Below, piece after piece: positions 9,453-17,469 of a stretch of 64,000 nt of DNA. Under the pieces are notes generated by a model, which made no database searches, had not been told where the DNA came from, and was given only the letters and a program-made list of their open reading frames with translations. Positions within the stretch are counted from its first letter, which is position 1. Each line of letters begins with the position of its first letter. Source of the stretch: Varibaculum cambriense DSM 15806 (lineage in GTDB: Bacteria; Actinomycetota; Actinomycetes; Actinomycetales; Actinomycetaceae); NCBI RefSeq assembly GCF_000420065.1, contig NZ_ATUF01000002.1, forward strand, positions 248,001-312,000. The letters are read 5' to 3'. The position numbers and the translations under genes were made by a program.

Positions 9453-9553
9453 GGAGGGTGCTTCTGTTCCGGGAGGGTGAAAACGTCACCCCTCACCACC
9501 TCACATAACAAAACCCCATACGAAATTACCCTCCAGCGATAAAAGCACCCTCC
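9453..9553. repeat. 19-bp-period GGAGGGTG repeats, inverted array 1
   Basis: GGAGGGTG occurs at 9453 and 9472 (19 bp apart), and its complement at 9527 (last base changed) and 9546 (19 bp apart). The array therefore has two forward and two inverted units around a ~47-bp centre. The pair with its spacer (GGAGGGTGNTTCTG, ACC/TCC, then GGAGGGTG, then GTCACC) matches units of the larger array at 56395-56602. It lies between the divergent adhesin (9117) and amidohydrolase (9655) genes. I see no gene in 9118-9654. Confidence 0.75.
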
Positions 9554-9654
9554 ACAGATAGCGAAATCAGCTAATTTGTCGCCCCACCCCCCAACCGGGA
9601 GGCGATTTGGCGGCGGGAGCAAAATAGAGTTAAGAAAAATAGGAGGAGTTTAAG

Positions 9655-10872
9655 ATGAGCGATTTTGATATTGCGGAGGCCGTAAAAAAGCTAGGTTCCT
9701 GGCAGGAGGAAACCTACAAGTGGCTACATCGGCATCCTGAGCTTTCTATGGCTGAAACCGAAACCTGCGATTTTATTTATCAGCAGCTGCAAGATTTTGG
9801 TTATCAAACCCAAAAAATCGGTGGCGGCGTAGTCGGGGTACTGCAAAACGGCAGTGGTAAGACCACGCTTTTCCGCGCCGATATCGACGGACTACCGGTA
9901 AAGGAAGAAACCGGGCTGGAATACGCCTCCACTATTACTCGGCGTGATAAGAACGGGAATGAAGTACCCACGATGCACGCCTGCGGACACGATGTGCATA
10001 TTACTGCCGGTCTGGGGGCAGCCCGGGTACTATCCGAGAACCGGCAATCCTGGAGTGGCACCCATGTTGCGCTTTTTCAACCTGGCGAAGAAACCGCTGA
10101 GGGCGCAAAATCGATGGTTGCCGACGGGCTCGTGGAGAAAATCCCGCGCCCCGATGTGGCTTTTGGCCAGCACGTCCTCACTGGCCCCATGCCCACCGGT
10201 TCCGTTGGCACCCATGTGGGCGCCATCCTCTCTACCGGTGCATCCTTGAAAATTACGGTACATGGTAAAGGCTCGCACGGGTCTATGCCTCACATGGGGG
10301 TTGACCCGGTAGTACTGGCCTCGGCGATTGTGCTACGCCTGCAAACTATTGTGTCTCGCGAAATCGACCCTTTTACGATGGCGGTAGTAACCGTAGGTTC
10401 GCTGCAAGCCGGTTCCAAGTCGAATATTATTCCCGAACGCGCCACCTTGCTGGTCAATATCCGCGCCTACGATATGCAGGTGCGCAAGCACCTCTTGGCG
10501 GCAATTAAACGGATGGTGAAGGCCGAATGCGATGCAGCCGGAAGCCCCGAGCCTGCCGAGTTTGAGCTCTACGATTCCTATCCGCTGACCAATAACGATG
10601 CCGAAACCACCAAAACGGTGACTGACGCGTTTATAGCGCATTTTGGATCTGAGCGCGTAGGTGATTGCGGAGAAGTCCCGGCCTCGGAAGATTTCAGCAC
10701 TATCCCGGATGCGTTCGGGATCCCCTATTGTTATTGGGGATTAGGAGGATTTCGCGAGGAGAATCCGGGGTTCCCCAACCACAACCCCAAGTTCGCACCC
10801 ATCATGCAACCCACGCTGGCCACCGGAACTGAAGCCGCCCTCGCTGCCATCTTGGCTTGGCTGGGGAAGTAG
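9655..10872 (+). CDS. M20-family amidohydrolase (N-acyl amino acid / hippurate hydrolase-like)
   Basis: This 405-aa cytosolic metallopeptidase-like enzyme starts at ATG 9655 with GGAGGAG 7 nt upstream. The metal-binding motifs of peptidase family M20D are present: the HACGHDVH motif near residue 104, a GEETAEGA motif near residue 143, and HGSMPHMGVDP in the lid domain near residue 208. It should remove an acyl group from an N-acylated amino acid or a related amide; the exact substrate cannot be read from sequence. Length and motif order are normal for the family. It has no operon partner, and directly downstream lies a relE-type remnant. Confidence 0.88.
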   Translation: MSDFDIAEAVKKLGSWQEETYKWLHRHPELSMAETETCDFIYQQLQDFGYQTQKIGGGVVGVLQNGSGKTTLFRADIDGLPVKEETGLEYASTITRRDKNGNEVPTMHACGHDVHITAGLGAARVLSENRQSWSGTHVALFQPGEETAEGAKSMVADGLVEKIPRPDVAFGQHVLTGPMPTGSVGTHVGAILSTGASLKITVHGKGSHGSMPHMGVDPVVLASAIVLRLQTIVSREIDPFTMAVVTVGSLQAGSKSNIIPERATLLVNIRAYDMQVRKHLLAAIKRMVKAECDAAGSPEPAEFELYDSYPLTNNDAETTKTVTDAFIAHFGSERVGDCGEVPASEDFSTIPDAFGIPYCYWGLGGFREENPGFPNHNPKFAPIMQPTLATGTEAALAAILAWLGK

Positions 10873-10873
10873 A

Positions 10874-11005
10874 GACTTGAGCGCTAACCTATCTAGATAA
10901 TGGCGTTACCGGGTAGGTAGCTATCGCATACTTTGCGATATCAAAGATCAGGAACTGGTCGTGATCGCAATCGAAATCGGACACAGAAGCCGCATTTACC
11001 GCTAG
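10874..11005 (+). pseudogene. RelE/ParE-type toxin C-terminal remnant
   Basis: Directly after the amidohydrolase, the frame reads DLSANLSR, a TAA at 10898-10900, then WRYRVGSYRILCDIKDQEL and VVIAIEIGHRSRIYR to a TAG at 11003-11005. The W-R-Y-R-V-G-x-Y-R core and the G-H-R-x-x-(V/I)-Y-R ending are characteristic of RelE-superfamily toxins. The N-terminal half and the antitoxin are missing, and the in-frame TAA disrupts what remains. Confidence 0.7.
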
Positions 11006-11067
11006 AGACCTGGTTCCCTATTGGGGAGTAATTCGATTAACGATAGGTTTCTCTGCAATATTCTCGG

Positions 11068-11277
11068 CTACTGGCTTGCTAACAGATGGCGGGCATCGAG
11101 GAGTTCTTTTCCTCGCCAGTGGGCTAGACCGCCAAAACCTGGGTGCAGCGGATATCCACTCTTCGATAAATAAGCTTGGATCTGGTGACCTACACAGACG
11201 TCCACGCTAATCTCGGGAATTAGCTGCTCGAGCACCTCCATTTTCCAGGGGAATTTCTTGTCACTGCGGCTGCCCCA
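11068..11277 (-). pseudogene. DUF1643 gene, 3' part (split by the tet(O) element)
   Basis: These 69 codons (WGSRSDKKFPW to LLDARHLLASQ) form the C-terminal part of a DUF1643-family protein, ending in the family's conserved G-x-P-x-H-P region (SGYPLHPGFGG). Joining base 15479 of the 5' part to 11277 restores one uninterrupted ~206-aa frame reading VVHLM-WGSRSD. The insertion, not point mutation, separates the halves. The function of DUF1643 is unknown. Confidence 0.8.
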
Positions 11278-11446
11278 CATCATTCGTCCATCGGTAAAAC
11301 CGCCTGTTGGAATTGAAGTCTGCCCTGTCCGCCATGCGTATCTGCTCAATGGTCGCTTCATCAACGCCGCACTCACGCAGCAGCTTTTCCTCCGCTTCTT
11401 TCCAGATACGCCATTTCCTGTCCTCCCGTCCGTGGTTGTATGCCAT
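11278..11446 (-). pseudogene. 5' fragment of an element-borne sigma factor-like gene
   Basis: ATG 11446 has GGAGG 7 nt upstream and starts MAYNHGREDRKWRIWKEAEE, the N-terminus typical of small sigma-70-like regulators on Firmicutes conjugative elements. The frame runs into the element's left end at 11282 after about 55 codons and stops at 11261 inside the host gene. The helix-turn-helix half is missing, so the element is truncated here. Confidence 0.7.
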
Positions 11447-11540
11447 TCTTACTTCCTCCAATCAGAATTGATTGAGAGGGCAGAGAAAAGCCCCCTCATC
11501 TTCCCAAAGGAAAAAACAAGGGGGCTGAACGCCTTAAATT

Positions 11541-12052
11541 TTAATTTTCTATTATCTTTCTTAGTTTTATTAGGATTCTGGCTTTGCGTTTGTTTACAAC
11601 GCTCTGGGTTATGCCCAACCTCGCCCCGACTTCACGCTCGGAAAGTCCGTCAAAAAAATTGCCTGTATCAGCTCCTGTTCACTATCCGACAGCAAAGGCA
11701 GGGCGGCTTTCAGCCTGTCCACCATGACCGCATTGACAACGGTTTCTGCAATGTCCACCGCTTCATCAGTGATAAAGTCCAGAGGATTCCCCTCGCTGTC
11801 CGTAAATCCGTCGAGAGATAGCAGTCTATTCTTTGTATCTAATTTTTGCAGATAACGCCACCGTTCCTTGTCACGGTAGAAGTCTGTGTATTGCTCCCTC
11901 ACGACTTCAAGCAGACAGCCTTGAATGGGGATAAACAGCTTGTCCATATAGGTCTGGTCGGATTCCCTGCAACGGCAGAACTCCGTGTAGGATAATTCCA
12001 CATAGCCGCCACTTTCTCTGATATATACCTTTCTTGGTGCATATTTCACCAT
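11541..12052 (-). pseudogene. Sigma-70-like regulator of a mobile element, frameshifted
   Basis: ATG 12052 (MVKYAPRKVYIRESGGYVEL) has GGAGG 7 nt upstream. The frame runs as a ~170-aa sigma-70-like protein to LIQAIF and then leaves frame at a run of seven T (seven A on the plus strand, ~11652-11658), stopping at 11609. With one more T the frame continues as DGLSEREVGARLGITQSVVN, then KRKARILIKLRKIIEN and TAA at 11541-11543, a proper region-4 helix-turn-helix. This is either a real one-base deletion or a homopolymer sequencing error. Such proteins are thought to control transfer or excision genes of integrative elements. Confidence 0.8.
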
Positions 12053-12159
12053 AAATACCTCCCATCTGAATTTTTGAAATGTAAAAAATCCAGATGGAGA
12101 GGCGGAGAACGACACCGCATATCAGAAACAGCCCTACGGCACTTTCCAACAAAAATCGA

Positions 12160-12198
12160 CAAAAGAAAAACCGCAAAGGCTCTGTGACCTTTACGGTT
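12160..12198 (-). terminator. Rho-independent terminator inside the element
   Basis: On the minus strand AACCGTAAAGG (12198-12188) pairs with CCTTTGCGGTT (12179-12169) with one G-U and is followed by a T-rich tract. It separates the small ORF from the sigma-factor gene. Confidence 0.75.
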
Positions 12199-12242
12199 AT
12201 AGGAAATAGTAATTCTATTGTATGGAGATTGTACTTCTACTT

Positions 12243-12371
12243 TCAAGGTGAGAAGTACCGTTGCACTGGCAGAAATTTTTTTAACTGGTTTCCTGCCGTT
12301 CTCTGATATGCTATGTATTGATAAATTTTGCTTCGTATGAGCAGATAGATAACTGCCCGAAAAAAGGACAT
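12243..12371 (-). CDS. Small ORF of unknown function, 42 aa
   Basis: ATG 12371 is preceded by a good ribosome binding site (GGAGGG, 7 nt). The product starts MSFFRAVIYLLIRSKIYQYI and ends KKFLPVQRYFSP, a short hydrophobic then basic peptide. It lies between the tet(O)/KTR terminator and a second terminator. I recognise no family. It may be a true micro-protein or the decayed start of a larger gene. Confidence 0.35.
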   Translation of the reverse strand: MSFFRAVIYLLIRSKIYQYIAYQRTAGNQLKKFLPVQRYFSP

Positions 12372-12482
12372 AAAAAAATCCCTCCAAATTTAAAAACAAA
12401 TTCAGAGGGTAATTTAGGGTATAACAAAATAACCCACCCGAATATCGTTTTTTTATTTGGTGAGTTTGTTCTTTCAAATACG

Positions 12483-12533
12483 AAACAAAAAGAGCCGATG
12501 ATTCGTGAATTGTTCCACAATTTCATCGGCTCT
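12483..12533 (-). terminator. Terminator of the tet(O)-KTR transcript
   Basis: AGAGCCGATGA (minus 12533-12523) pairs with TCATCGGCTCT (12501-12491) and is followed by a T tract, 6 nt after the KTR stop codon. Confidence 0.85.
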
Positions 12534-12538
12534 GCGTC

Positions 12539-12712
12539 TTAAGCGTCTGGCTCTTTGATGACAGTTATCTTCAAGTTGTCAACTTTAATCAATCTTTCTT
12601 GTCTGCATTTTGGACAATAAAGGGGATAATTCTCCAAAACAGTGTCCTTCCTAATTTTATTACGGGTTTTGCTCCCACAAACAGGACACAATATCCATTC
12701 GCATTTCATCAT
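12539..12712 (-). CDS. Cysteine-rich KTR-domain protein
   Basis: This 57-aa protein has two CxxC zinc knuckles (CPVCGSKTRNKI and CPKCRQE) and ends in VIKEPDA. The SKTR core is the signature of the Cys_rich_KTR family, usually encoded just downstream of ribosome-protection tet genes on Firmicutes elements. Start ATG 12712 (a double ATG) has only a weak, distant AAAGGA. It lies 51 nt after tet(O) and shares its terminator. Its function is unknown; a small zinc-ribbon role is inferred. Confidence 0.85.
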   Translation of the reverse strand: MMKCEWILCPVCGSKTRNKIRKDTVLENYPLYCPKCRQERLIKVDNLKITVIKEPDA

Positions 12713-12763
12713 AATTAGTCTCTAATCCTTTCAAATCTCATTTTATATGACTTTTGCAAGCTG

Positions 12764-14683
12764 TTAAGCTAACTTGTGGAACATATGCCGAACCTTATCT
12801 ATACGGCTATTCGGGCGGCGGGGTTGGCAAATAAATTTACCAATAGCTGGCTGGTATCCTTTTAACTCTGTCAAGCAGACTCCCTGCCCATTTGTGAAAT
12901 AAGTTAAATCGTTCCTGTATTCTTGAATACATCTAGCAGGGATTTCTCCTTTCAGAATGACCTCGTCATTCTTTATCTGAGTACTTACAATATCTGCACA
13001 ATACCTTGGAGCATCATGATACGCCCGTGAGAGATATTCCTGCGGTGCATAAATTTCAAAGTGGAGATATGGCTCTAATAGTTCTGTCCCTGCTTTTTTT
13101 AAAGCCTGCTCCAATACGATAGGGGAAAGCAGCCGAAAGTCTGCGGGGGTACTTACAGGACTATAATACAATCCATATTCAAAACAGATTTTACAGTCTG
13201 TCACTTTCCATCCATACAGCCCCTGCTCGCAGCCATAAAGAACCCCCTCCATAACCGCATTTTGGAACGATTGATTTAAATATCCAAGTGAAACTCTGCT
13301 TTCATACTGCACTCCGCTTCCAATAGGGAGCGGCTCTATGGACAACCCGACAGAAGCCCAGAAAGGATTTGGCGGGACTTCTATGTGGATGGTATATTCT
13401 GCTTTTCTAAGCGGTCTTTCCATATATATAACAGTAGGCTCTTTTATTTCTGCCTCCACATGATATTTTTCCTCAAGGATGGCACAAATGACTTCCATCT
13501 GCACATTCCCCAAAAAAGAAAGTATAATCTCATGCGTTGTAGTATCCAAATAATATTTTAAAAGAGGGTCGCCATCTGAAATTTCTGTAAGTGCCCCAAG
13601 CAATATTTCCCGCTGTTCAGATTTCTTTACTGCAATCGTTGTTTGGAGCATAGGGAGAGGATTTTCAATAAATTTTCTCTGCGGCAACAGTATTTCGTTC
13701 CCCAAAATACTGTTTAGCTGCAAAACATCATTTGGTAAAATTACAATATCACCAGAGCAGGCTGTATCGGATGAATATAATTCACCGTTTGTCGGAACAC
13801 ACATCTCTGTGATTTTTATTTTCTCTTTTTCAGATATTCTAATAACATCCCTCAAATGCAATGTTCCGCTATATATACGCACATAAACAAAACGCCGCCT
13901 TTTCTCTGAATATTCAATCTTAAAAACCTGCCCGCATAGTTCAGATTGACCTTCAGGCGTTGATGAATAAAATTTACTGGCAATTACTTCTATAAGCTGC
14001 CGAATCCCCAGATTGTTTTTAGCGCTTCCGTGATAAACGGGAAATAACGTTCCGTTTTGGAATCTCCTGTTTTCTTCCTGTTCCAGTTCTGACATTTTAA
14101 ACGGTTTCCCTGACATATATTTCTCTAATAGTTCATCGTTTCCCATAATTACCGCATCCCACTGTTCCATATCGTCATTGTCCGTTACATTTATATGGGG
14201 ATGCTGCCCAACCTTTTGCTTCACTATAATTTCCGAAGAAAGCTTTGCTTTCATTTCCCGATATACCATTGGCAAATCAATCCCCTCTTGGTCAATTTTA
14301 TTGATGAAAAAAATTGTCGGAATCTTCATTATCTGTAGTGCATGAAACAGTATACGGGTCTGTGCCTGTATGCCATCCTTTGCAGAAACTAATAATACTG
14401 CTCCGTCTAATACGGATAAAGAACGGTATACTTCCGCCAAAAAATCCATATGGCCTGGCGTATCTATAATGTTGACTTTTACATCCTCCCACTGAAAAGA
14501 TGTCACTGCTGTCTGGATAGTGATTCCCCTTTGACGCTCCAAATTCATTGTATCTGTCCTTGTTGTGCCTTCATCTACGCTCCCTAGTTCTGCAATTGCA
14601 CCACTGGTATACAATAAGCTTTCCGTTAATGTTGTCTTTCCTGCGTCAACGTGAGCCAGAATGCCTAAGTTAATTATTTTCAT
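12764..14683 (-). CDS. tet(O): Tetracycline resistance ribosomal protection protein Tet(O)
   Basis: This 639-aa EF-G-like GTPase binds the ribosome and releases tetracycline from the 30S subunit. GTPase motifs are intact: AHVDAGKTT (P-loop, residue ~10), DTPGH (~74-78) and NKID (~128). The C-terminal EF-G domains IV and V are complete, ending in [18 protein letters not shown]. From memory of the family, the sequence fits Tet(O) (start [31 protein letters not shown]) much better than Tet(M) or Tet(W). ATG 14683 has AGGAGG 8 nt upstream. Expression is probably controlled by the upstream attenuator leader. It is clearly acquired: it is AT-rich and sits on the inserted element. Confidence 0.97.
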   Translation of the reverse strand: MKIINLGILAHVDAGKTTLTESLLYTSGAIAELGSVDEGTTRTDTMNLERQRGITIQTAVTSFQWEDVKVNIIDTPGHMDFLAEVYRSLSVLDGAVLLVSAKDGIQAQTRILFHALQIMKIPTIFFINKIDQEGIDLPMVYREMKAKLSSEIIVKQKVGQHPHINVTDNDDMEQWDAVIMGNDELLEKYMSGKPFKMSELEQEENRRFQNGTLFPVYHGSAKNNLGIRQLIEVIASKFYSSTPEGQSELCGQVFKIEYSEKRRRFVYVRIYSGTLHLRDVIRISEKEKIKITEMCVPTNGELYSSDTACSGDIVILPNDVLQLNSILGNEILLPQRKFIENPLPMLQTTIAVKKSEQREILLGALTEISDGDPLLKYYLDTTTHEIILSFLGNVQMEVICAILEEKYHVEAEIKEPTVIYMERPLRKAEYTIHIEVPPNPFWASVGLSIEPLPIGSGVQYESRVSLGYLNQSFQNAVMEGVLYGCEQGLYGWKVTDCKICFEYGLYYSPVSTPADFRLLSPIVLEQALKKAGTELLEPYLHFEIYAPQEYLSRAYHDAPRYCADIVSTQIKNDEVILKGEIPARCIQEYRNDLTYFTNGQGVCLTELKGYQPAIGKFICQPRRPNSRIDKVRHMFHKLA

Positions 14684-14922
14684 GTGATTTTCCTCCTATC
14701 AACACCCAAAAAAGGGCATAAAAATACCCAGTGATAAATACTCCTATCACTGGGTAAATAACTCCAATAGCCCCAAAACACTTATATGTTTTCGGGCATA
14801 TAAAATTACATGATAAAAGTATTCTTAAACTGGGTACAAAAAACTAAGCCCCATATTAAAAGTGAAACGGGACTGCTACTTTTTGTTCCCACTATCAAAT
14901 TGACAGTTTATTTAAGAATACC
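14684..14922 (-). promoter_or_regulatory. tet(O) leader with attenuator hairpins
   Basis: The leader contains a 12-bp hairpin (minus TACCCAGTGATA 14756-14745 with TATCACTGGGTA 14736-14725) followed by a T-rich run, forming an intrinsic terminator before the gene. Further upstream a long arm pair (14921-14904 with 14832-14819, GTATTCTTAAA/TTTAAGAATAC, bulged) encloses a 9-aa leader ORF. This is the tet(M)/tet(O)-type arrangement in which ribosome pausing under drug favours read-through. Confidence 0.8.
14825..14854 (-). CDS. Putative tet(O) leader peptide, 9 aa
   Basis: ATG 14854 to TAA 14827-14825 encodes MGLSFLYPV. Its stop codon overlaps the descending arm of the large leader stem, as expected if translation of the peptide influences folding. 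No strong ribosome binding site is visible. Confidence 0.4.
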   Translation of the reverse strand: MGLSFLYPV

Positions 14923-15049
14923 TTGCCGCATATTTATTAACTCCTTGTATAATACTGAATCTAATTATATTCCTTAACCCTTTATTTGTCAAGCTGACAA
15001 ACTAAAGCAGAAAAAGCGGCAGGATTTCCCCCTGCCACTAATCATCTGT

Positions 15050-15424
15050 TTATGCAAAAATAATTTCCTTTTCCACAATCTCCCTCGCACAAGCCCTTAT
15101 GTTATTGAGGCATCCTGTCCATTCTAAGGCGTTTTCTGCCTTTAGCTGTTCCGTTATGCCCTGTGCCTGTTTCATACCCTCTATGAGCCTTTCAAAGCGT
15201 TCCTGTGCCTGTCTGTTGATGTCGGCAAGGTAGGCGTTTAGCCTGCCGCTTGTAAGAAGATTGGTGTATGTAACTTTACGGTACTGTTTTAGATAATCTA
15301 AATGCCGTTGCCCCCAGATGCCTATTGCCTGTTCTTCTTCGGCGGGTACAGTTAAGCACGGTATCAAATAATCCCCTTGCCTTTCGTATTTGCCGCCCAG
15401 TTCCTCAAATAATGATTTTGCCAT
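15050..15424 (-). CDS. tnpV: TnpV family transposon-encoded protein
   Basis: This 124-aa protein starts MAKSLFEELGGKYERQGDYL and carries the TnpV-family YLKQYRKVTYTNLLTSGRL core, ending IVEKEIIFA. ATG 15424 has GGAGGT 8 nt upstream. TnpV proteins are found in Tn4451-like elements and many clostridial integrative elements; their role is not established. It lies only 53 nt from the right end of the element, where a tnpX-type recombinase gene might be expected but is missing. Confidence 0.85.
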   Translation of the reverse strand: MAKSLFEELGGKYERQGDYLIPCLTVPAEEEQAIGIWGQRHLDYLKQYRKVTYTNLLTSGRLNAYLADINRQAQERFERLIEGMKQAQGITEQLKAENALEWTGCLNNIRACAREIVEKEIIFA

Positions 15425-15478
15425 TGTCTGTTACCTCCACATTCTTTTTTATTTTGAATGTCCGCAAAATCCGTCCTA

Positions 15479-15943
15479 CATCAAGTGAACCACCGGGCAT
15501 ACTGGAAGAACCTCTTGAAATATCTGCCTGGTGTTTGTTAGGGAATCAAGAATCTTTTGATGACCTAAAGCATCATTCCAGTCAGGTAGGTCACCAGACT
15601 GCCCGATAAAAGGAACCAGATTGAGGATAGTCATTGAACGCCAATCTCCCGGTGCTCCCTCAGCGTTTAGACTGAAAAACTTCAAAATCATTTCAGTTGT
15701 CGGATCCCCACCATATTTTTGAGTAGACAACCGGGTCGCACTTGAGGGGTTAATCCCAATGAAAACCAAGTCTCGACTGTTTTCAGGATTCACTGGAGTA
15801 CGTAAAAACCAACGCTCGCCGACTAGTTTAGGATCAGCAGGAAAAACCAAATCTCCGCTGCGCCACGCTTGTTGGAATCCTGCATCCACAACTACATTCT
15901 AATCCTCAGGGATTACCACCCCGGGATACACCGGATTTTTCAT
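15479..15943 (-). pseudogene. DUF1643 gene, 5' part (split by the tet(O) element)
   Basis: The frame from GTG 15889 encodes WRSGDLVFPADP, GERWFLRTPVN, LVFIGINPSSAT and DPTTEMILKFF, matching the DUF1643 core (F-x-x-x-N-P-S-x-A and D-P-T). It ends artificially in a TAG at 15478-15476, supplied by the inserted element. In the same frame, upstream, an ATG at 15943 starts MKNPVYPGVVIPED followed by a TAG at 15901-15899, so the true start may be that ATG with an amber mutation, or the GTG at 15889. The 3' part is at 11068-11277. Confidence 0.8.
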
Positions 15944-16007
15944 ACTCACGTTCTTCTCACCCTCCCCTAGCTAACTTTCAGATAGCTGCAGCCTTTAGCG
16001 CCGATTA

Positions 16008-16178
16008 TTAACGGTAAACGTCTTTACGATGCCCCAGATCAACCAGAACAATAATCAGTTCGCGGTCCCGAATTTCAGTAATGAGCCGATAGTTTCCCAC
16101 CCGGTAACGCCAGTAGCCACAAAATAATTCCCAAAGCTGGCGATCATAACGCCTAACCAGCACCGGCAAACAGCTAAG
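16008..16178 (-). pseudogene. Second RelE/ParE-type toxin remnant
   Basis: The minus-strand frame reads RRYDRQLWELFCGYWRYRVG, NYRLITEIRDRELIIVLVD, then LGHRKDVYR and TAA at 16010-16008. This is a C-terminal RelE-superfamily half (WRYRVGxYR and GHRxxVYR). There is no start codon, N-terminal half or antitoxin. It differs enough from the remnant at 10874 that the two are separate decayed toxin loci flanking the DUF1643 gene. The rest of 15944-16248 holds nothing else I can support. Confidence 0.7.
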
Positions 16179-16248
16179 CTACTAATATTCGCAGGTCGGC
16201 TAGACGCAGCAATCGACTACCCCGCCAGCGTTAAAGATCGGAGAAGTA

Positions 16249-17382
16249 ATGAAATTTGTCCTTGCTCCAGACTCGTTCAAGGGAACCATGAGCGCTGCTA
16301 CGGTCGCCACTACCATGAGCGCTGGCGTTCGCGACGTTTTCCCCGATGCCGAATGTATCGAGGTTCCCATGGCTGACGGCGGAGAAGGCACCACCCGCTC
16401 CTTAGTTGATGCACTCGGCGGTGAAATGCGTTCGGCTCAGGTAGCCGACGCATTAGGGCGCCCGAGGACCGCATACTTCGGATGGATAGCGGCGAAAAAG
16501 CTCGCAGTCCTCGAAATCGCTGAAGCCGTCGGGATTGAACATTTAACTACAGAAGAGTTAGATCCTCATCAAGCCACGAGCGCGGGCGTCGGGCAGCTAC
16601 TCAATCAGATACTTGAACTTTCGCCTACCAGCCTGATTGTTGGTTTAGGTGGCTCTGCCACTAACGACGGCGGCTGGGGAATGGCGCAGAAGTTGGGAGC
16701 AGTTGCTAAAAATAGCTCCGGTCACCTCATCGACAGATACCCACTCGCCTTAGCTGATGCTGCCAGCCTAGATATCAGCAACCTCAGTAAACGCTGGCAG
16801 AAAATCGCGGTCACTCTTGCTTGCGATGTCGATAACCCGCTCACCGGAAAATGGGGTGCCACCGCAGTTTTCGGCCCTCAAAAGGGGGTCTCCCCTGAAG
16901 AAATCGCCCTATTCGATGCAGCGTTAGCGCAATGGGGAAACCTGCTAGATAAAACCAGCGGGCGTCCCGTTAGTCAAACTCCCAGCGCAGGCGCCGCAGG
17001 CGGTTTAGGCGCAGCTTTTATGGCATTGCTAGGCGCAAAACCGCAAAGCGGGGTCAACGTGGTAATCGATGCTGTCAATCTAGAAGATCATCTTGCCGGG
17101 GCAGACTTTGTTTTCACTGGAGAAGGTTCCATGGATTACCAAACGAAATTTGGTAAAACTCCCTGGGGAGTTATGCTCACTGCCCGCAAACATAACATCC
17201 CTACTATCGCGTTCACCGGCAATTTAGGGCGCAACGCAGATTCATTACACGAAAACGGCTTTGCCGCCATCATCCCGACAGTGCGCGAAGTAGGGAGCTT
17301 AACAGAGGCTCTCGAAAAAGCTCAGTCATCACTAAGGGAAACAGTGCGTATGACCTGCCGGATACTTGCTGCGCGACAATAA
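16249..17382 (+). CDS. Glycerate kinase (GlxK/GarK type)
   Basis: This 377-aa cytosolic kinase of the glycerate kinase type 1 family phosphorylates D-glycerate for entry into glycolysis. The N-terminal MKFVLAPDSFKGTMSA and EVPMADGGEGTTRSLVDALG are family hallmarks, as are VGLGGSATNDGGWGMAQKLG (residues ~126-145) and FTGEGSMDYQTKFGKTP (~286). ATG 16249 has GGAGAAG 4 nt upstream. Length is normal (370-385 aa). It has no adjacent operon partner; the next feature is a convergent tRNA. Confidence 0.93.
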   Translation: MKFVLAPDSFKGTMSAATVATTMSAGVRDVFPDAECIEVPMADGGEGTTRSLVDALGGEMRSAQVADALGRPRTAYFGWIAAKKLAVLEIAEAVGIEHLTTEELDPHQATSAGVGQLLNQILELSPTSLIVGLGGSATNDGGWGMAQKLGAVAKNSSGHLIDRYPLALADAASLDISNLSKRWQKIAVTLACDVDNPLTGKWGATAVFGPQKGVSPEEIALFDAALAQWGNLLDKTSGRPVSQTPSAGAAGGLGAAFMALLGAKPQSGVNVVIDAVNLEDHLAGADFVFTGEGSMDYQTKFGKTPWGVMLTARKHNIPTIAFTGNLGRNADSLHENGFAAIIPTVREVGSLTEALEKAQSSLRETVRMTCRILAARQ

Positions 17383-17396
17383 TTATTCTCCCGTGG

Positions 17397-17469
17397 AGCC
17401 GACTATCGGACTCGAACCGATGACCTGCTGTTTACAAGACAGCTGCTCTACCAACTGAGCTAAGTCGGC
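17397..17469 (-). tRNA. tRNA-Thr (anticodon TGT)
   Basis: The minus strand gives GCCGACT...AGTCGGC as acceptor stem, D arm GCTC/GAGC, anticodon stem GCTGT/ACAGC around loop CTTGTAA (anticodon TGT), and T arm ATCGG-TTCGAGT-CCGAT. It is 73 nt with discriminator T. The CCA end is not encoded. Confidence 0.96.

Larger units (their letters stand above)
11277..15483. mobile_element. tet(O)-carrying integrative element remnant inserted in a DUF1643 gene
   Basis: This AT-rich block of about 4.2 kb is flanked by ACATCA at 11277-11282 and 15478-15483, a 6-bp direct repeat containing the GA/TC dinucleotide typical of large serine recombinase (TnpX-like) targets. All its genes point left: tnpV, tet(O) with its leader, a KTR cysteine-rich gene, and two broken sigma-factor genes. 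Codon use and leader sequences are Firmicutes-like, unlike both flanks. No integrase, transposase or conjugation gene is present. It is probably a truncated derivative of a larger clostridial-type element (Tn4451/CTn relatives) that moved with help in trans or lost its recombinase afterwards. Confidence 0.85.

Noticed and set aside
9290-9622. 110-aa minus-strand ORF
   Set aside because: It reads through the GGAGGGTG array, has no ribosome site and no recognisable domain.
12046-12477. 143-aa minus-strand ORF in the tet(O) element
   Set aside because: It spans two terminators and has no ribosome site; the 42-aa frame at 12243-12371 is better supported.
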